The notes beneath the pieces were generated by a model, which was not told the DNA's origin, did not search any database, and saw only the letters and a program-made list of their open reading frames with translations. Below, one piece after another: positions 56,673 through 64,000 of a stretch of 64,000 nt of DNA (positions are counted from its first letter, which is position 1; each line of letters starts with the position of its first letter). A program made the position numbers and the translations under genes. Source of the DNA: Marivibrio halodurans. GTDB taxonomy: Bacteria > Pseudomonadota > Alphaproteobacteria > UBA8366 > Aestuariispiraceae. The stretch spans positions 62,001 to 126,000 of the forward strand of contig NZ_JAGMWN010000006.1 of NCBI RefSeq assembly GCF_017963645.1. Direction: 5' to 3'.

Positions 56673-58484
56673 ATGAATCCGGACAACCGCAATCTCTGGC
56701 TAGCGATCGTCCTCTCGGTCGCGATTCTGATCGGCTGGCAGGTCGTCTTCCCCGACCAGGCCCTGTTCTCGCCGCCCGACGAGGCGGCCCAGCAGGCGCA
56801 GACGGAACAGCAGGTCTCCCAGCAGGGCGCGCAAGGGGGCGGCGGCGCCTCCGGACAATCCGACGTGCCGACGGCCGGCAGCGCGCCGAGCGCGCCGGGC
56901 TCCGCCCCCACGGCGGCGCAGGGCGATGCGGGCCTGACCCGGGCGGAAGCGCTGGCCCAGGCGCCGCGCGTCACCATCGAGACGCCCAGCCTCTCCGGCA
57001 GCATCAATCTTGAGGGCGCGCGGTTCGACGACCTGACCCTCAAGGACTATCACGTCACGGTGGAGGAGGAGTCGCCGCTGATCGACCTGTTGCAGCCGGC
57101 GGCGGGCGCGGCCCCCTATTACGCCCAGTTCGGCTGGGCCCAAATCGGCGACGTGGCCACGCCGGACCGGCAGACGCGCTGGCAGGCCTCCTCGGACCAT
57201 CTCTCGGTCGGCGAGCCGGTGACGCTGAGTTGGTCGAACGGCCAGGGCCAGACCTTCGAGCAGGAAATCGCGATCGACGCGAATTACATGATCACGGTCA
57301 CGCAGCGCGTCGTGAACGAGTCCGACGCGGCGGTCAGCGCCGCGCCCTACGGCCTCGTCTCGCGCACGGGCACGCCGGCGGTCAGCCAGCTCTATATCCT
57401 GCATGAGGGGCTGATCGGCGTTCTCGACGGCGGGTTGGAGGAGATCGACTATGACGATCTCCGCGACGCCGAGGGCGCGCGCCGGAGCTTCAAGACCACC
57501 GGCGGCTGGATGGGCATCACCGACAAATACTGGCTGGTCAGCCTGATCCCGGATCAGGGCCAGCCGGTCGACGCGCGCTATACCGCCACCAAGGCGGGCG
57601 TGCAGGACCGCTATCAGGTCGATTTCCTGAGCCCGACCCAGGCGATCCAGCCGGGCGAGAGCGTGGAGCGGACGAGCCGCCTTTTCGCCGGGGCGAAGCG
57701 CACGCTGCTACTCGACGAGTACGAGGCCGAGCTCGGTATTCCCAATTTCGACCTCGCGGTCGATTTCGGCTGGTTCTATTTCCTGACCAAGCCGATCTTC
57801 TTCGCCATCCACTGGTTGAACGGCATCCTGGGCAATTTCGGGCTGGCGATCCTGGCGCTGACGCTGGTGATCAAGCTCGCCTTCTTCCCGCTCGCCAACA
57901 AATCCTATCGCTCGATGAGCAAGATGAAGCTCCTCCAGCCGAAGATGCAGGAGCTCAAGGAGAAGTACGGCGACGACCGGCAGAAGATGAACCAGGAGCT
58001 GATGGGGCTCTATAAGAAGGAACAGGTGAACCCGATGTCCGGGTGCCTGCCCATCCTGGTGCAGATTCCGGTCTTCTTCTCGCTCTACAAGGTGCTCTAC
58101 GTCACCATCGAGATGCGCCACGCGCCCTTCTTCGGTTGGATCGAGGATCTGTCGGCGCCCGACCCGCTCGGCCTGCTGACGGCGTTCGGGCTGTTCGACT
58201 ATGCGGTGCCGGAGTTCCTGCAGGTCGTGAATATCGGCGTCTGGCCGGTCATCATGGGCCTGTCGATGTTCCTGCAGCAGAAGCTGAACCCGACCCCCTC
58301 CGACCCGATCCAGCAGAAGGTCTTCACCTTCATGCCGCTGATCTTCACCTTCCTGCTGGCGCATTTCCCGGCCGGGCTGGTGATCTACTGGGCCTGGAAC
58401 AACACGCTGTCCATCGCCCAGCAGTACGTCATCATGCGCCGCATGGGCGTCGCCGTCGGCGGCGGCAAGTCGAAGTCCAGCTGA
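56673..58484 (+). CDS. yidC: Membrane protein insertase YidC
   Basis: The 603-residue insertase follows the gram-negative layout: an N-terminal helix (LWLAIVLSVAILIGWQVVF), a Gln/Ala/Gly-rich linker, a large periplasmic beta domain (about 95-355) and the five-helix core (about 360-590) with GLYKKEQVNPMSGCLPILVQ and NPTPSDPIQQKVFTFMPLI. It inserts and folds inner-membrane proteins with or without SecYEG. The yidD gene that usually stands between rnpA and yidC is absent; only 97 bp separate them, and they contain the 15-bp duplication. Confidence 0.97.
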   Translation: MNPDNRNLWLAIVLSVAILIGWQVVFPDQALFSPPDEAAQQAQTEQQVSQQGAQGGGGASGQSDVPTAGSAPSAPGSAPTAAQGDAGLTRAEALAQAPRVTIETPSLSGSINLEGARFDDLTLKDYHVTVEEESPLIDLLQPAAGAAPYYAQFGWAQIGDVATPDRQTRWQASSDHLSVGEPVTLSWSNGQGQTFEQEIAIDANYMITVTQRVVNESDAAVSAAPYGLVSRTGTPAVSQLYILHEGLIGVLDGGLEEIDYDDLRDAEGARRSFKTTGGWMGITDKYWLVSLIPDQGQPVDARYTATKAGVQDRYQVDFLSPTQAIQPGESVERTSRLFAGAKRTLLLDEYEAELGIPNFDLAVDFGWFYFLTKPIFFAIHWLNGILGNFGLAILALTLVIKLAFFPLANKSYRSMSKMKLLQPKMQELKEKYGDDRQKMNQELMGLYKKEQVNPMSGCLPILVQIPVFFSLYKVLYVTIEMRHAPFFGWIEDLSAPDPLGLLTAFGLFDYAVPEFLQVVNIGVWPVIMGLSMFLQQKLNPTPSDPIQQKVFTFMPLIFTFLLAHFPAGLVIYWAWNNTLSIAQQYVIMRRMGVAVGGGKSKSS

Positions 58485-58518
58485 CGCGGGCGGACGAACG
58501 AACGAACGGATTGCGACG

Positions 58519-59178
58519 GTGGCCGACGCCCTTCCCCCAGCCTACGCCCCGGAGGCGGACGCGATCGAGGCGGGCCGTCGACTGTTCGCGCATGAGGCGC
58601 GGTTCATGCTGGGCTGCGTCTCGATCGCCCAGTTGCCGCCGCCCGACGTGCCGGAGATCGCCTTCGCCGGCCGTTCCAATGTCGGGAAGTCGAGCCTCGT
58701 CAACGCGCTGACCGGACGCAAGACGCTGGCCCGCACCTCCAACACGCCGGGGCGGACCCAGGAGATCAATTTCTTCGAGTTGGACGAGCGGCTGCGCCTC
58801 GTCGACATGCCGGGCTACGGCTTCGCCAAGGCGCCCAGGACGGCGGTCGAGGGCTGGACCGAGCTGATCCGCGACTATATCCGCGGCCGCGCCATGCTGC
58901 GCCTGGTCTGCCTGTTGATCGACGCCCGCCACGGGCCGAAGGAATCCGACCGCGCGCTGATGGAATTGATGGATCAGGCGGGCGTGGCCTATCAAACCGT
59001 CCTGACCAAGTCGGACAAGCCGAAGGCGAGGGAGCTGGACCGCATCGACGCGATGCTGGCCCAGGCGGTCGCCAAGCGCGCCGCCGCCGCCCCGCGCGCC
59101 ATCCGCACCAGCGCGGTGAAGGGCCAGGGCCTCGACATCCTGCGCGCCCGGCTGGCGGATATCGCCCTGCCGGGATAG
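58519..59178 (+). CDS. engB: Ribosome biogenesis GTPase YihA/YsxC (EngB)
   Basis: The 219-residue GTPase has G1 (GRSNVGKSSLVNAL), G3 (DMPGYGFAKAP) and G4 (TKSDK), and the helper segment TSNTPGRTQEINFFEL. EngB is needed for late assembly of the 50S subunit. The start is GTG 58519, after a weak site; no better in-frame codon exists nearby. It follows yidC by 34 bp, as in many alphaproteobacteria, so the ribosome-related block is co-transcribed. Confidence 0.96.
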   Translation: MADALPPAYAPEADAIEAGRRLFAHEARFMLGCVSIAQLPPPDVPEIAFAGRSNVGKSSLVNALTGRKTLARTSNTPGRTQEINFFELDERLRLVDMPGYGFAKAPRTAVEGWTELIRDYIRGRAMLRLVCLLIDARHGPKESDRALMELMDQAGVAYQTVLTKSDKPKARELDRIDAMLAQAVAKRAAAAPRAIRTSAVKGQGLDILRARLADIALPG

Positions 59179-59215
59179 CCAGCCGCTTCTTCCTTTTCAG
59201 GGGTCGGGGCGCCTG

Positions 59216-60265
59216 TCACCCGCGCGCGGCGATCACCGCCCGGGCCAGCGCCCGGCCGCCGCGCCACGCATCCTCCGCCCTGCCCGCGCCCCGCCCGTCC
59301 GGCGGCGCCCAATCGCCCGCGAAACCGGCGTCGGCCCCCTCGTCGAAACAGGCGGCGGCGAAGGAGACGGCCCGGGCATGGCGCCACCGATGCGCCGCGA
59401 AATAGGCGGGCGTCCCCGGCAGGTCGAGACCGAGCGCATCGCCGGCCAGCGCGCGGAACCGGCGCAGCAGCGCATGCTTGGCGACATCCTTGTCGGTGTC
59501 GAGGTGCGCGGCGCTCCATTCCGCCGTGCCGTGCAGGGTGAGGCAGGTCGTCCCCGACGGCCGTCCCGGCTTGCCGCCATTCACCCCGACCCAGGCGAGC
59601 ACCCCGTCCGGGTCCTCCACGAAGAACCCGGCGGCGGGCAGGTCGATCCCCCCCTGGAAGCCGACCATCGCGGCGATGCAGGGCGCGAAACGGGCCGCGT
59701 CCGTCCGCGCGGCGAGGTCCGGGGCGGCGGCCAGCAGGTCGCGTGCCTGGGCCGCCGGCGCGGTGACGAGGAAAAGGTCGGCCGCGCCATAGGCGCCCAG
59801 ATCCCAGCCACCGTCCGCCATCCGGTCCGGCGGCGGCATCTCCGCCTCCAGCGCGAGGTCGAGGTCGAAGGCCAGTTGCCCCGGAATCTGCGTCATCCCC
59901 GGCACGCCGACATAGCGCGGCGGCGGGTCCGCCTCCGGCGCCGTCCCGTCGGGACGCAGGGTCAGGAACCGCCCGTCCCACCGCGCGGCCGAGCCGCCCG
60001 CGACCAGCCGGTCGAGCGCCTGCCGGAAATCATCGTCGCGGGCGGTGACATATTGCGCGCCGTGATCGAAGCGCCAGGGCGCGTCCTGCCCCATGCCGGA
60101 CGGGCTGCCGCCGGTCGCGCTGGTGGCGAGACGGCCGCCGGGAGCCCGCCCCTTATCGACCAGCCGCACTCGGAAACCGGCCGCGTCGAGCGCGAGGCCG
60201 CAGGCAACCCCCGCCAGCCCCGCGCCGACGATCAGGACGGAAGGGCCGTCGCGCGGTTCAGCCAT
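59216..60265 (-). CDS. FAD-dependent amine-oxidase/renalase-like oxidoreductase
   Basis: The 349-residue protein has an N-terminal FAD-binding Rossmann fold (VLIVGAGLAGVACGLALDAA, then DKGRAPGGRLATS) and, near the C-terminus, a GDW motif (AGFAGDWAPPDG) that closes around FAD. The central region matches renalase-like/NAD(P)-binding amine oxidase proteins common in proteobacteria. The GGRLAT segment is the typical pyrophosphate-binding stretch. The substrate is unknown. It is next to the hydroxyacyl-CoA dehydrogenase gene on the same strand (39 bp), though the biochemical link is unclear. Confidence 0.88.
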   Translation of the reverse strand: MAEPRDGPSVLIVGAGLAGVACGLALDAAGFRVRLVDKGRAPGGRLATSATGGSPSGMGQDAPWRFDHGAQYVTARDDDFRQALDRLVAGGSAARWDGRFLTLRPDGTAPEADPPPRYVGVPGMTQIPGQLAFDLDLALEAEMPPPDRMADGGWDLGAYGAADLFLVTAPAAQARDLLAAAPDLAARTDAARFAPCIAAMVGFQGGIDLPAAGFFVEDPDGVLAWVGVNGGKPGRPSGTTCLTLHGTAEWSAAHLDTDKDVAKHALLRRFRALAGDALGLDLPGTPAYFAAHRWRHARAVSFAAACFDEGADAGFAGDWAPPDGRGAGRAEDAWRGGRALARAVIAARG

Positions 60266-60304
60266 CGCCCAATTCCCGCCCGGTCATGGACCGCGCCCCC
60301 GCAT

Positions 60305-61402
60305 TTACGCGCGCAGACCGCCGACGCGCTCCAGGCTCCTCGGCATGGCGTGGCCGTACTTGTCGGTGACGAGGCCGACGATGCGCGCCACCTCGTCCCG
60401 GCCAAGCTCGTCCATCAGGCGGCAGGGCTCCTTACCGAAACGCAGCGCCAGCGCCGCGCCCATGTCGATATCGGCGGCGGAGGCCACGTCCTCGTCCAGC
60501 TCCTGCAGGATCGGGAAGAAGGCGGCGGCGCGCAACCAGTCGGCGATCGGCTCGTCATTGGCACCGTCGCCGGCGGCAGCCTCGTCGATCTCGAACTCGT
60601 AATCGCTGTCGCCCTTCGCGGCCAGGCTGTCGGCGATGGCATAGAAGGCGCCGTGCGGCTTCAGATTGTTCTGGGCATGATACATGATCTTCGGCTTCAC
60701 CAGGTTCATCACCTGGAACGGGCCGGCGGCGACGCCCAGGCAATCCTTGGCGACGCGGTCGATCTGTGCCGGGGTGCCGACCCCCTCGTCCATCAGGCGC
60801 ACCGCCTCGTTGCCGTAGGGCACGAAGAAGCGGTTGATGGCGAAGCCGTAATGATCCTTGCAGGCGATCGGCTTCTTCGCCGTCGCCTCGCAGAAGGCGA
60901 GCGCCGCATCGAACAGCGCGGGGTCCGTCTTCTCGCCGCGCACGACCTCGACGATCGGGTTGATCGCGGCCGGGTTGAAGTAATGCAGGCCGAGGAACCG
61001 CGACGGGTCCTTATAGGCCTCCGCCAGTTCGGAGACCTTCAGGGCGGAGGTGTTGGTCGCCAGCACCGCCGTATCGGGCAGCACGTCGTTCAGCTTCTTG
61101 TAGAGGGTCTCCTTGACGGAGAATTCCTCGAACACCGCCTCGATCACCAGATCGCAGCCGGCGATGTGGGACAGGTCGGTCCCGCCCTCGACCCGGGCGA
61201 TCGCGGCCTGCGCCGCGTCGGCGCCGATCTTGCCCTTCTCGGCCGCGCGGTCATAGAACTTCCGCACCGCGCCCAGCCCGCGCTCCAGCGCCGCCTCGGT
61301 GGTATCGACCAGCTTCACCGCCACGTCCTGCCCCGCGAGGCTCGTCGCGATGCCCGATCCCATGGTGCCCGCGCCGATGATTCCGACCGTCTTGAACGTC
61401 AT
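60305..61402 (-). CDS. 3-hydroxyacyl-CoA dehydrogenase (3-hydroxybutyryl-CoA type), extended
   Basis: The 365-residue enzyme starts with an NAD-binding fold (VGIIGAGTMGSGIATSLAG). It has the catalytic helix region FLGLHYFNPAAINPIVEVV, with the active-site His, and the partner segment KDHYGFAINRFFVPYGNEAV. The last 70 residues extend beyond the usual 280-residue form (AAAFFPILQELDEDVASAAD) and resemble the second C-terminal helical unit of longer homologues. It oxidises 3-hydroxyacyl-CoA in beta-oxidation or related acyl-CoA pathways, which would fit the ScfR-type regulator far to the left, but that link is only suggestive. Confidence 0.93.
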   Translation of the reverse strand: MTFKTVGIIGAGTMGSGIATSLAGQDVAVKLVDTTEAALERGLGAVRKFYDRAAEKGKIGADAAQAAIARVEGGTDLSHIAGCDLVIEAVFEEFSVKETLYKKLNDVLPDTAVLATNTSALKVSELAEAYKDPSRFLGLHYFNPAAINPIVEVVRGEKTDPALFDAALAFCEATAKKPIACKDHYGFAINRFFVPYGNEAVRLMDEGVGTPAQIDRVAKDCLGVAAGPFQVMNLVKPKIMYHAQNNLKPHGAFYAIADSLAAKGDSDYEFEIDEAAAGDGANDEPIADWLRAAAFFPILQELDEDVASAADIDMGAALALRFGKEPCRLMDELGRDEVARIVGLVTDKYGHAMPRSLERVGGLRA

Positions 61403-61552
61403 GCCGCTGCTCCTCGCTGACTATAGGAAAATGCCGGAAAACCGGCGCGACCATAGGCGGGGCGGCGCCCCTTGTCGAGACGGCGCGGGACGCCCGCCCT
61501 CACGTGCATTTTCCGCCTGACACCAGCGCGCGGCTGGGCCATAAAGACCCTC

Positions 61553-63076
61553 ATGGTTGCACGCGTTTCCACCGTTTCCTTCCTCGGTATCGACACCCTG
61601 CCGATCGACGTGCAGGTCCAGATGTCGTCCGGCATGCCGGCCTTCGCCATCGTCGGCCTGCCGGACAAGGCGGTGGCCGAGTCGAAGGAGCGGGTGCGCG
61701 GCGCGCTTACCGCCATCGGCCTCGCCTTCCCGCCGAAGCGGATCACCATCAACCTCTCCCCCGCCGACGTGCCGAAGGAAGGCAGCCATTTCGACCTGCC
61801 CATCGCGCTGGGCCTGCTGGCGGCGATGGAAATCCTGCCGGCGGAGCGGCTGGCCGACTATGTGGTGCTGGGGGAACTGGCGCTCGACGGGACGGTGACG
61901 GGGGTCGCGGGCGTCCTGCCGGCGGCGATGGCGGCGAATGGTACGGACCGGGGGTTGATCTGCCCGGCCGCGCAGGGCGGGGAGGCCGCCTGGGCGGGCG
62001 ATCTGGAGATCCTGGCCGCGCCGTCGCTGATCGCGCTGGTCAATCATTTCAAGGGAAGCTCCGTCCTGCCGGCGCCGGAGGCGAAGCTGGCCCCGCCGGG
62101 GGCGGAGCCGCCCGACCTCTCCGACATCAAGGGTCAGGAAAGCGCGAAGCGCGCGCTGGAGGTCGCGGCCAGCGGGGGACATAATCTGCTGATGGTCGGG
62201 CCGCCCGGGGCGGGGAAATCCATGCTGGCCGCACGCCTGCCCGGCATTTTGCCGGAAATGGGCGCGCGGGAGGCGCTGGAAGTCTCCATGATCCAGTCGG
62301 TCGCGGGGCTTCTGGAGGATGGGCGGTTGAGCCGCGCGCGCCCCTTCCGCGACCCGCATCATTCCGCCTCCACCCCGGCCTTGGTCGGCGGCGGCGGTCG
62401 GGCCCGGCCGGGGGAAATCAGCCTTGCGCATAACGGCGTGCTGTTCCTCGACGAACTGCCGGAGTTCCAGCGGCAGGCGCTGGAAAGCCTGCGTCAACCG
62501 CTGGAGACGGGCCGCGCCGTGGTGGCCCGCGTCAACGCCCATGTCACCTATCCGGCGCGGGTACAGTTGATCGCGGCGATGAACCCCTGCCGCTGCGGCT
62601 ATCTGGACGATCCGGAGCGGGCCTGCACCCGCGCGCCGCGCTGCGCGATGGATTACCAATCGAAGATCTCCGGTCCGCTGTTCGACCGCATCGATCTGCA
62701 TGTGGATGTACCGGCGGTCTCGGCCGCCGATCTGGCGCTGCCCCCGCCGGCGGAGGGATCGCGGCAGGTGGCCGCCCGCGTCGCCGAGGCACGCGCCATC
62801 CAGGATGCCCGCTTCGCCGCCCTGCCGGAAGAGAAACGCGTCGCCACCAACGCCCAGGCCGACGGGCGCCTGCTGGAGGAGATCGCCGCCCCGGACGAGG
62901 CCGGACGGCGTCTGTTGTCGGAGGCGGCGGAGCGTCTTCGCCTTTCCGCGCGGGGCTATCACCGGGTGTTGCGGGTCGCGCGCACGCTGGCCGACATGGA
63001 AGGCGCCGCCGATGTCCGCCGCCCGCATATCGCGGAGGCGTTGAGCTATCGCCGCCTGGCGCTCAATGCCGGGTAG
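61553..63076 (+). CDS. comM: YifB/ComM family AAA+ Mg-chelatase-like ATPase
   Basis: The 507-residue protein has an N-terminal Lon-like domain (residues 1-170, from VSTVSFLGIDTLPIDVQ), an AAA+ domain with Walker A GPPGAGKSMLAARLPG and Walker B VLFLDELPEF, and a C-terminal ChlI-type helical domain ending EALSYRRLALNAG. ComM acts as a helicase that extends heteroduplex DNA during natural transformation. I chose ATG 61553, where the conserved N-terminus begins; the open frame runs 27 codons further upstream. Its 3' end overlaps the convergent MATE gene by 14 bp. Confidence 0.96.
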   Translation: MVARVSTVSFLGIDTLPIDVQVQMSSGMPAFAIVGLPDKAVAESKERVRGALTAIGLAFPPKRITINLSPADVPKEGSHFDLPIALGLLAAMEILPAERLADYVVLGELALDGTVTGVAGVLPAAMAANGTDRGLICPAAQGGEAAWAGDLEILAAPSLIALVNHFKGSSVLPAPEAKLAPPGAEPPDLSDIKGQESAKRALEVAASGGHNLLMVGPPGAGKSMLAARLPGILPEMGAREALEVSMIQSVAGLLEDGRLSRARPFRDPHHSASTPALVGGGGRARPGEISLAHNGVLFLDELPEFQRQALESLRQPLETGRAVVARVNAHVTYPARVQLIAAMNPCRCGYLDDPERACTRAPRCAMDYQSKISGPLFDRIDLHVDVPAVSAADLALPPPAEGSRQVAARVAEARAIQDARFAALPEEKRVATNAQADGRLLEEIAAPDEAGRRLLSEAAERLRLSARGYHRVLRVARTLADMEGAADVRRPHIAEALSYRRLALNAG

Positions 63077-64000
63077 GGGGGCCGCCGGTTAGCGGCGGCG
63101 GCGCGGCGCGCACGCCGCGCAGGCTGATCCAGCCCCAGCGCAGGGTCAGGATCGCGGCATTGATCACGCTGGCGATCAGGATGCCCTCATACAGCCCTTC
63201 CACCCCGCGCTCCAGGCGGATGCCCAGATACCAGCCGAGCGGAATCATCACCACGAAATAGCTGAAGAAGGCCATGATGCTGGGAACCCACGGGTCGTCC
63301 GCCGCGCGCAACGCATTGGCGACCAGCACCTGCCCGCCATCGGCGCAGACCAGCCAGCCGACCAGCAGGATCGCCGGTACCGAGGCAACCGCCAGGAAGG
63401 GGTCGTTGGTATAGATCGCCGCGACCTCCCCCGGCAGAACGTGAAGGATCACCGCGAAGAGACCCATCGCCAGCATGGTCCAGGCGAAACCGACCCATCC
63501 GGCCAATGCGCGGTCCGGCCCGTCCCCCCGGCCGTGGGCGACGCCGACGCGCACGCCCGTCGCGGTGGCGATACCGAGCGCCGCCATGAACAGCATCGCC
63601 AGCAGCGCATTGGCGATGCCGTAGACCGCCAGCGCCTGCGGCCCCAGCCATCCGGCGAAAAGCGCCAGCACCCCGAAGGCCCCGGTCTCGAAGCCGAGCG
63701 AGAGGCCCGCCGCATAGCCATAGCGCCGGTCCCGGCGCCCGCCGCTGAACCACCCCGGATTCGGCCGCAACCGCACGCCGAGCGCCCCATGATCCGAAAG
63801 CCGCCAGACATAGAGGATCAAGGCCCCGGCCATCGCCGCGCGCGCCACGGTCGTGGCGATCGCCGCGCCGTCCGCGCCCAGGGCCGGCAGGCCGAGCCCG
63901 CCCTCGATCAGCCAAAGATTGAGAACCAAATTCAGCAGATTCGCGCCCCAGATCGCGACCAGCACCGGCACCGGCCGGCCCAGCCCCTCCAGGAAGAAGG
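63063..64000 (-). CDS. MATE family efflux transporter (5' end outside window)
   Basis: The visible C-terminal 312 residues contain about nine hydrophobic helices and MATE features: a helix pair with NLLNLVLNLWLIEGGLGLPA, the central ANALLAMLFMAALGIATATGVR and the loop NALRAADDPWVPSIM. The frame stays open to the right edge (residues FFLEGLGRP precede the first possible start), so about 150 residues are missing. MATE proteins export cationic drugs or metabolites in exchange for Na+ or H+. The stop lies within the 3' end of comM. Confidence 0.93.
   Translation of the reverse strand, partial: FFLEGLGRPVPVLVAIWGANLLNLVLNLWLIEGGLGLPALGADGAAIATTVARAAMAGALILYVWRLSDHGALGVRLRPNPGWFSGGRRDRRYGYAAGLSLGFETGAFGVLALFAGWLGPQALAVYGIANALLAMLFMAALGIATATGVRVGVAHGRGDGPDRALAGWVGFAWTMLAMGLFAVILHVLPGEVAAIYTNDPFLAVASVPAILLVGWLVCADGGQVLVANALRAADDPWVPSIMAFFSYFVVMIPLGWYLGIRLERGVEGLYEGILIASVINAAILTLRWGWISLRGVRAAPPPLTGGPPTRH

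Overview
The window is high-GC, densely coding chromosome from an alphaproteobacterium, most likely of the Rhodospirillales/Kiloniellales type; this is inferred from gene content and not from any search. The clues are the large 180-kDa-class NAD-glutamate dehydrogenase, PstC and PstA with long alphaproteobacterial N-terminal extensions, a pst-phoU-phoB operon behind an alphaproteobacterial-type Pho box, an ScfR/RamB-type acyl-CoA regulator, PAS_5 and YcgN proteins, and an rpmH-rnpA-yidC-engB block. Almost all of it looks like stable core genome. Three AT-richer patches (about 8.0-12.2 kb, 31.0-32.6 kb, 53.3-55.7 kb) look acquired.

Layout. 0-7.9 kb: end of an ScfR regulator, a 34-residue membrane microprotein, the NAD-GDH gene and two small genes. 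7.99-12.25 kb: an integrative element of about 4.2 kb inserted in tRNA-Gly(GCC), bounded by perfect 54-bp direct repeats. It carries a tyrosine recombinase, an unknown gene and a protein with the motif order of a very divergent family A DNA polymerase palm. 12.3-20.0 kb: housekeeping genes (prolyl-tRNA editing protein, thioredoxin-TPR protein, Lon-N protein, Trm112-like protein, FMN-binding glutamate synthase-like protein, fmt, def, rmuC). 20.0-30.9 kb: phosphate regulon (phoB, phoU, pstB, pstA, pstC, pstS, phoR) and malic enzyme. 31.0-32.6 kb: AT-rich patch with a GRDP-like protein, a 39-residue microprotein with a strong ribosome site, and noncoding DNA. 32.6-38.3 kb: YcgN protein, cobB, cobA, a sulfite-oxidase-like protein, a degenerate acyl-CoA-synthetase-like protein and a TPR protein. 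38.3-44.4 kb: a peptide/amide scavenging operon (M81 metallopeptidase, NylC/DmpA-type amidohydrolase, substrate-binding protein, two permeases). 44.4-53.5 kb: histidine kinase, two SNARE-associated membrane proteins, a lipoprotein, a TetR regulator, an RNA-helicase-like protein with an S4 protein, a TerB protein and a Sel1/TPR protein. 53.5-55.8 kb: an unrecognised 633-residue protein behind an unusual AT-rich leader. 55.8-64 kb: rpmH, rnpA, yidC, engB, an FAD amine-oxidase-like protein, a 3-hydroxyacyl-CoA dehydrogenase, comM and part of a MATE transporter.

How genes work together. The Pst transporter, PhoU, PhoB and PhoR form one phosphate-sensing circuit, and the Pho box sits just upstream of pstS. 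The Dpp-like transporter with its two unusual hydrolases probably imports and breaks down amide-bonded compounds. The island has its own recombinase and possibly its own polymerase, an organisation comparable to pipolins but with a different polymerase type. Recurrent perfect 12-18 nt tandem duplications in several genes and spacers point to slippage in this genome.
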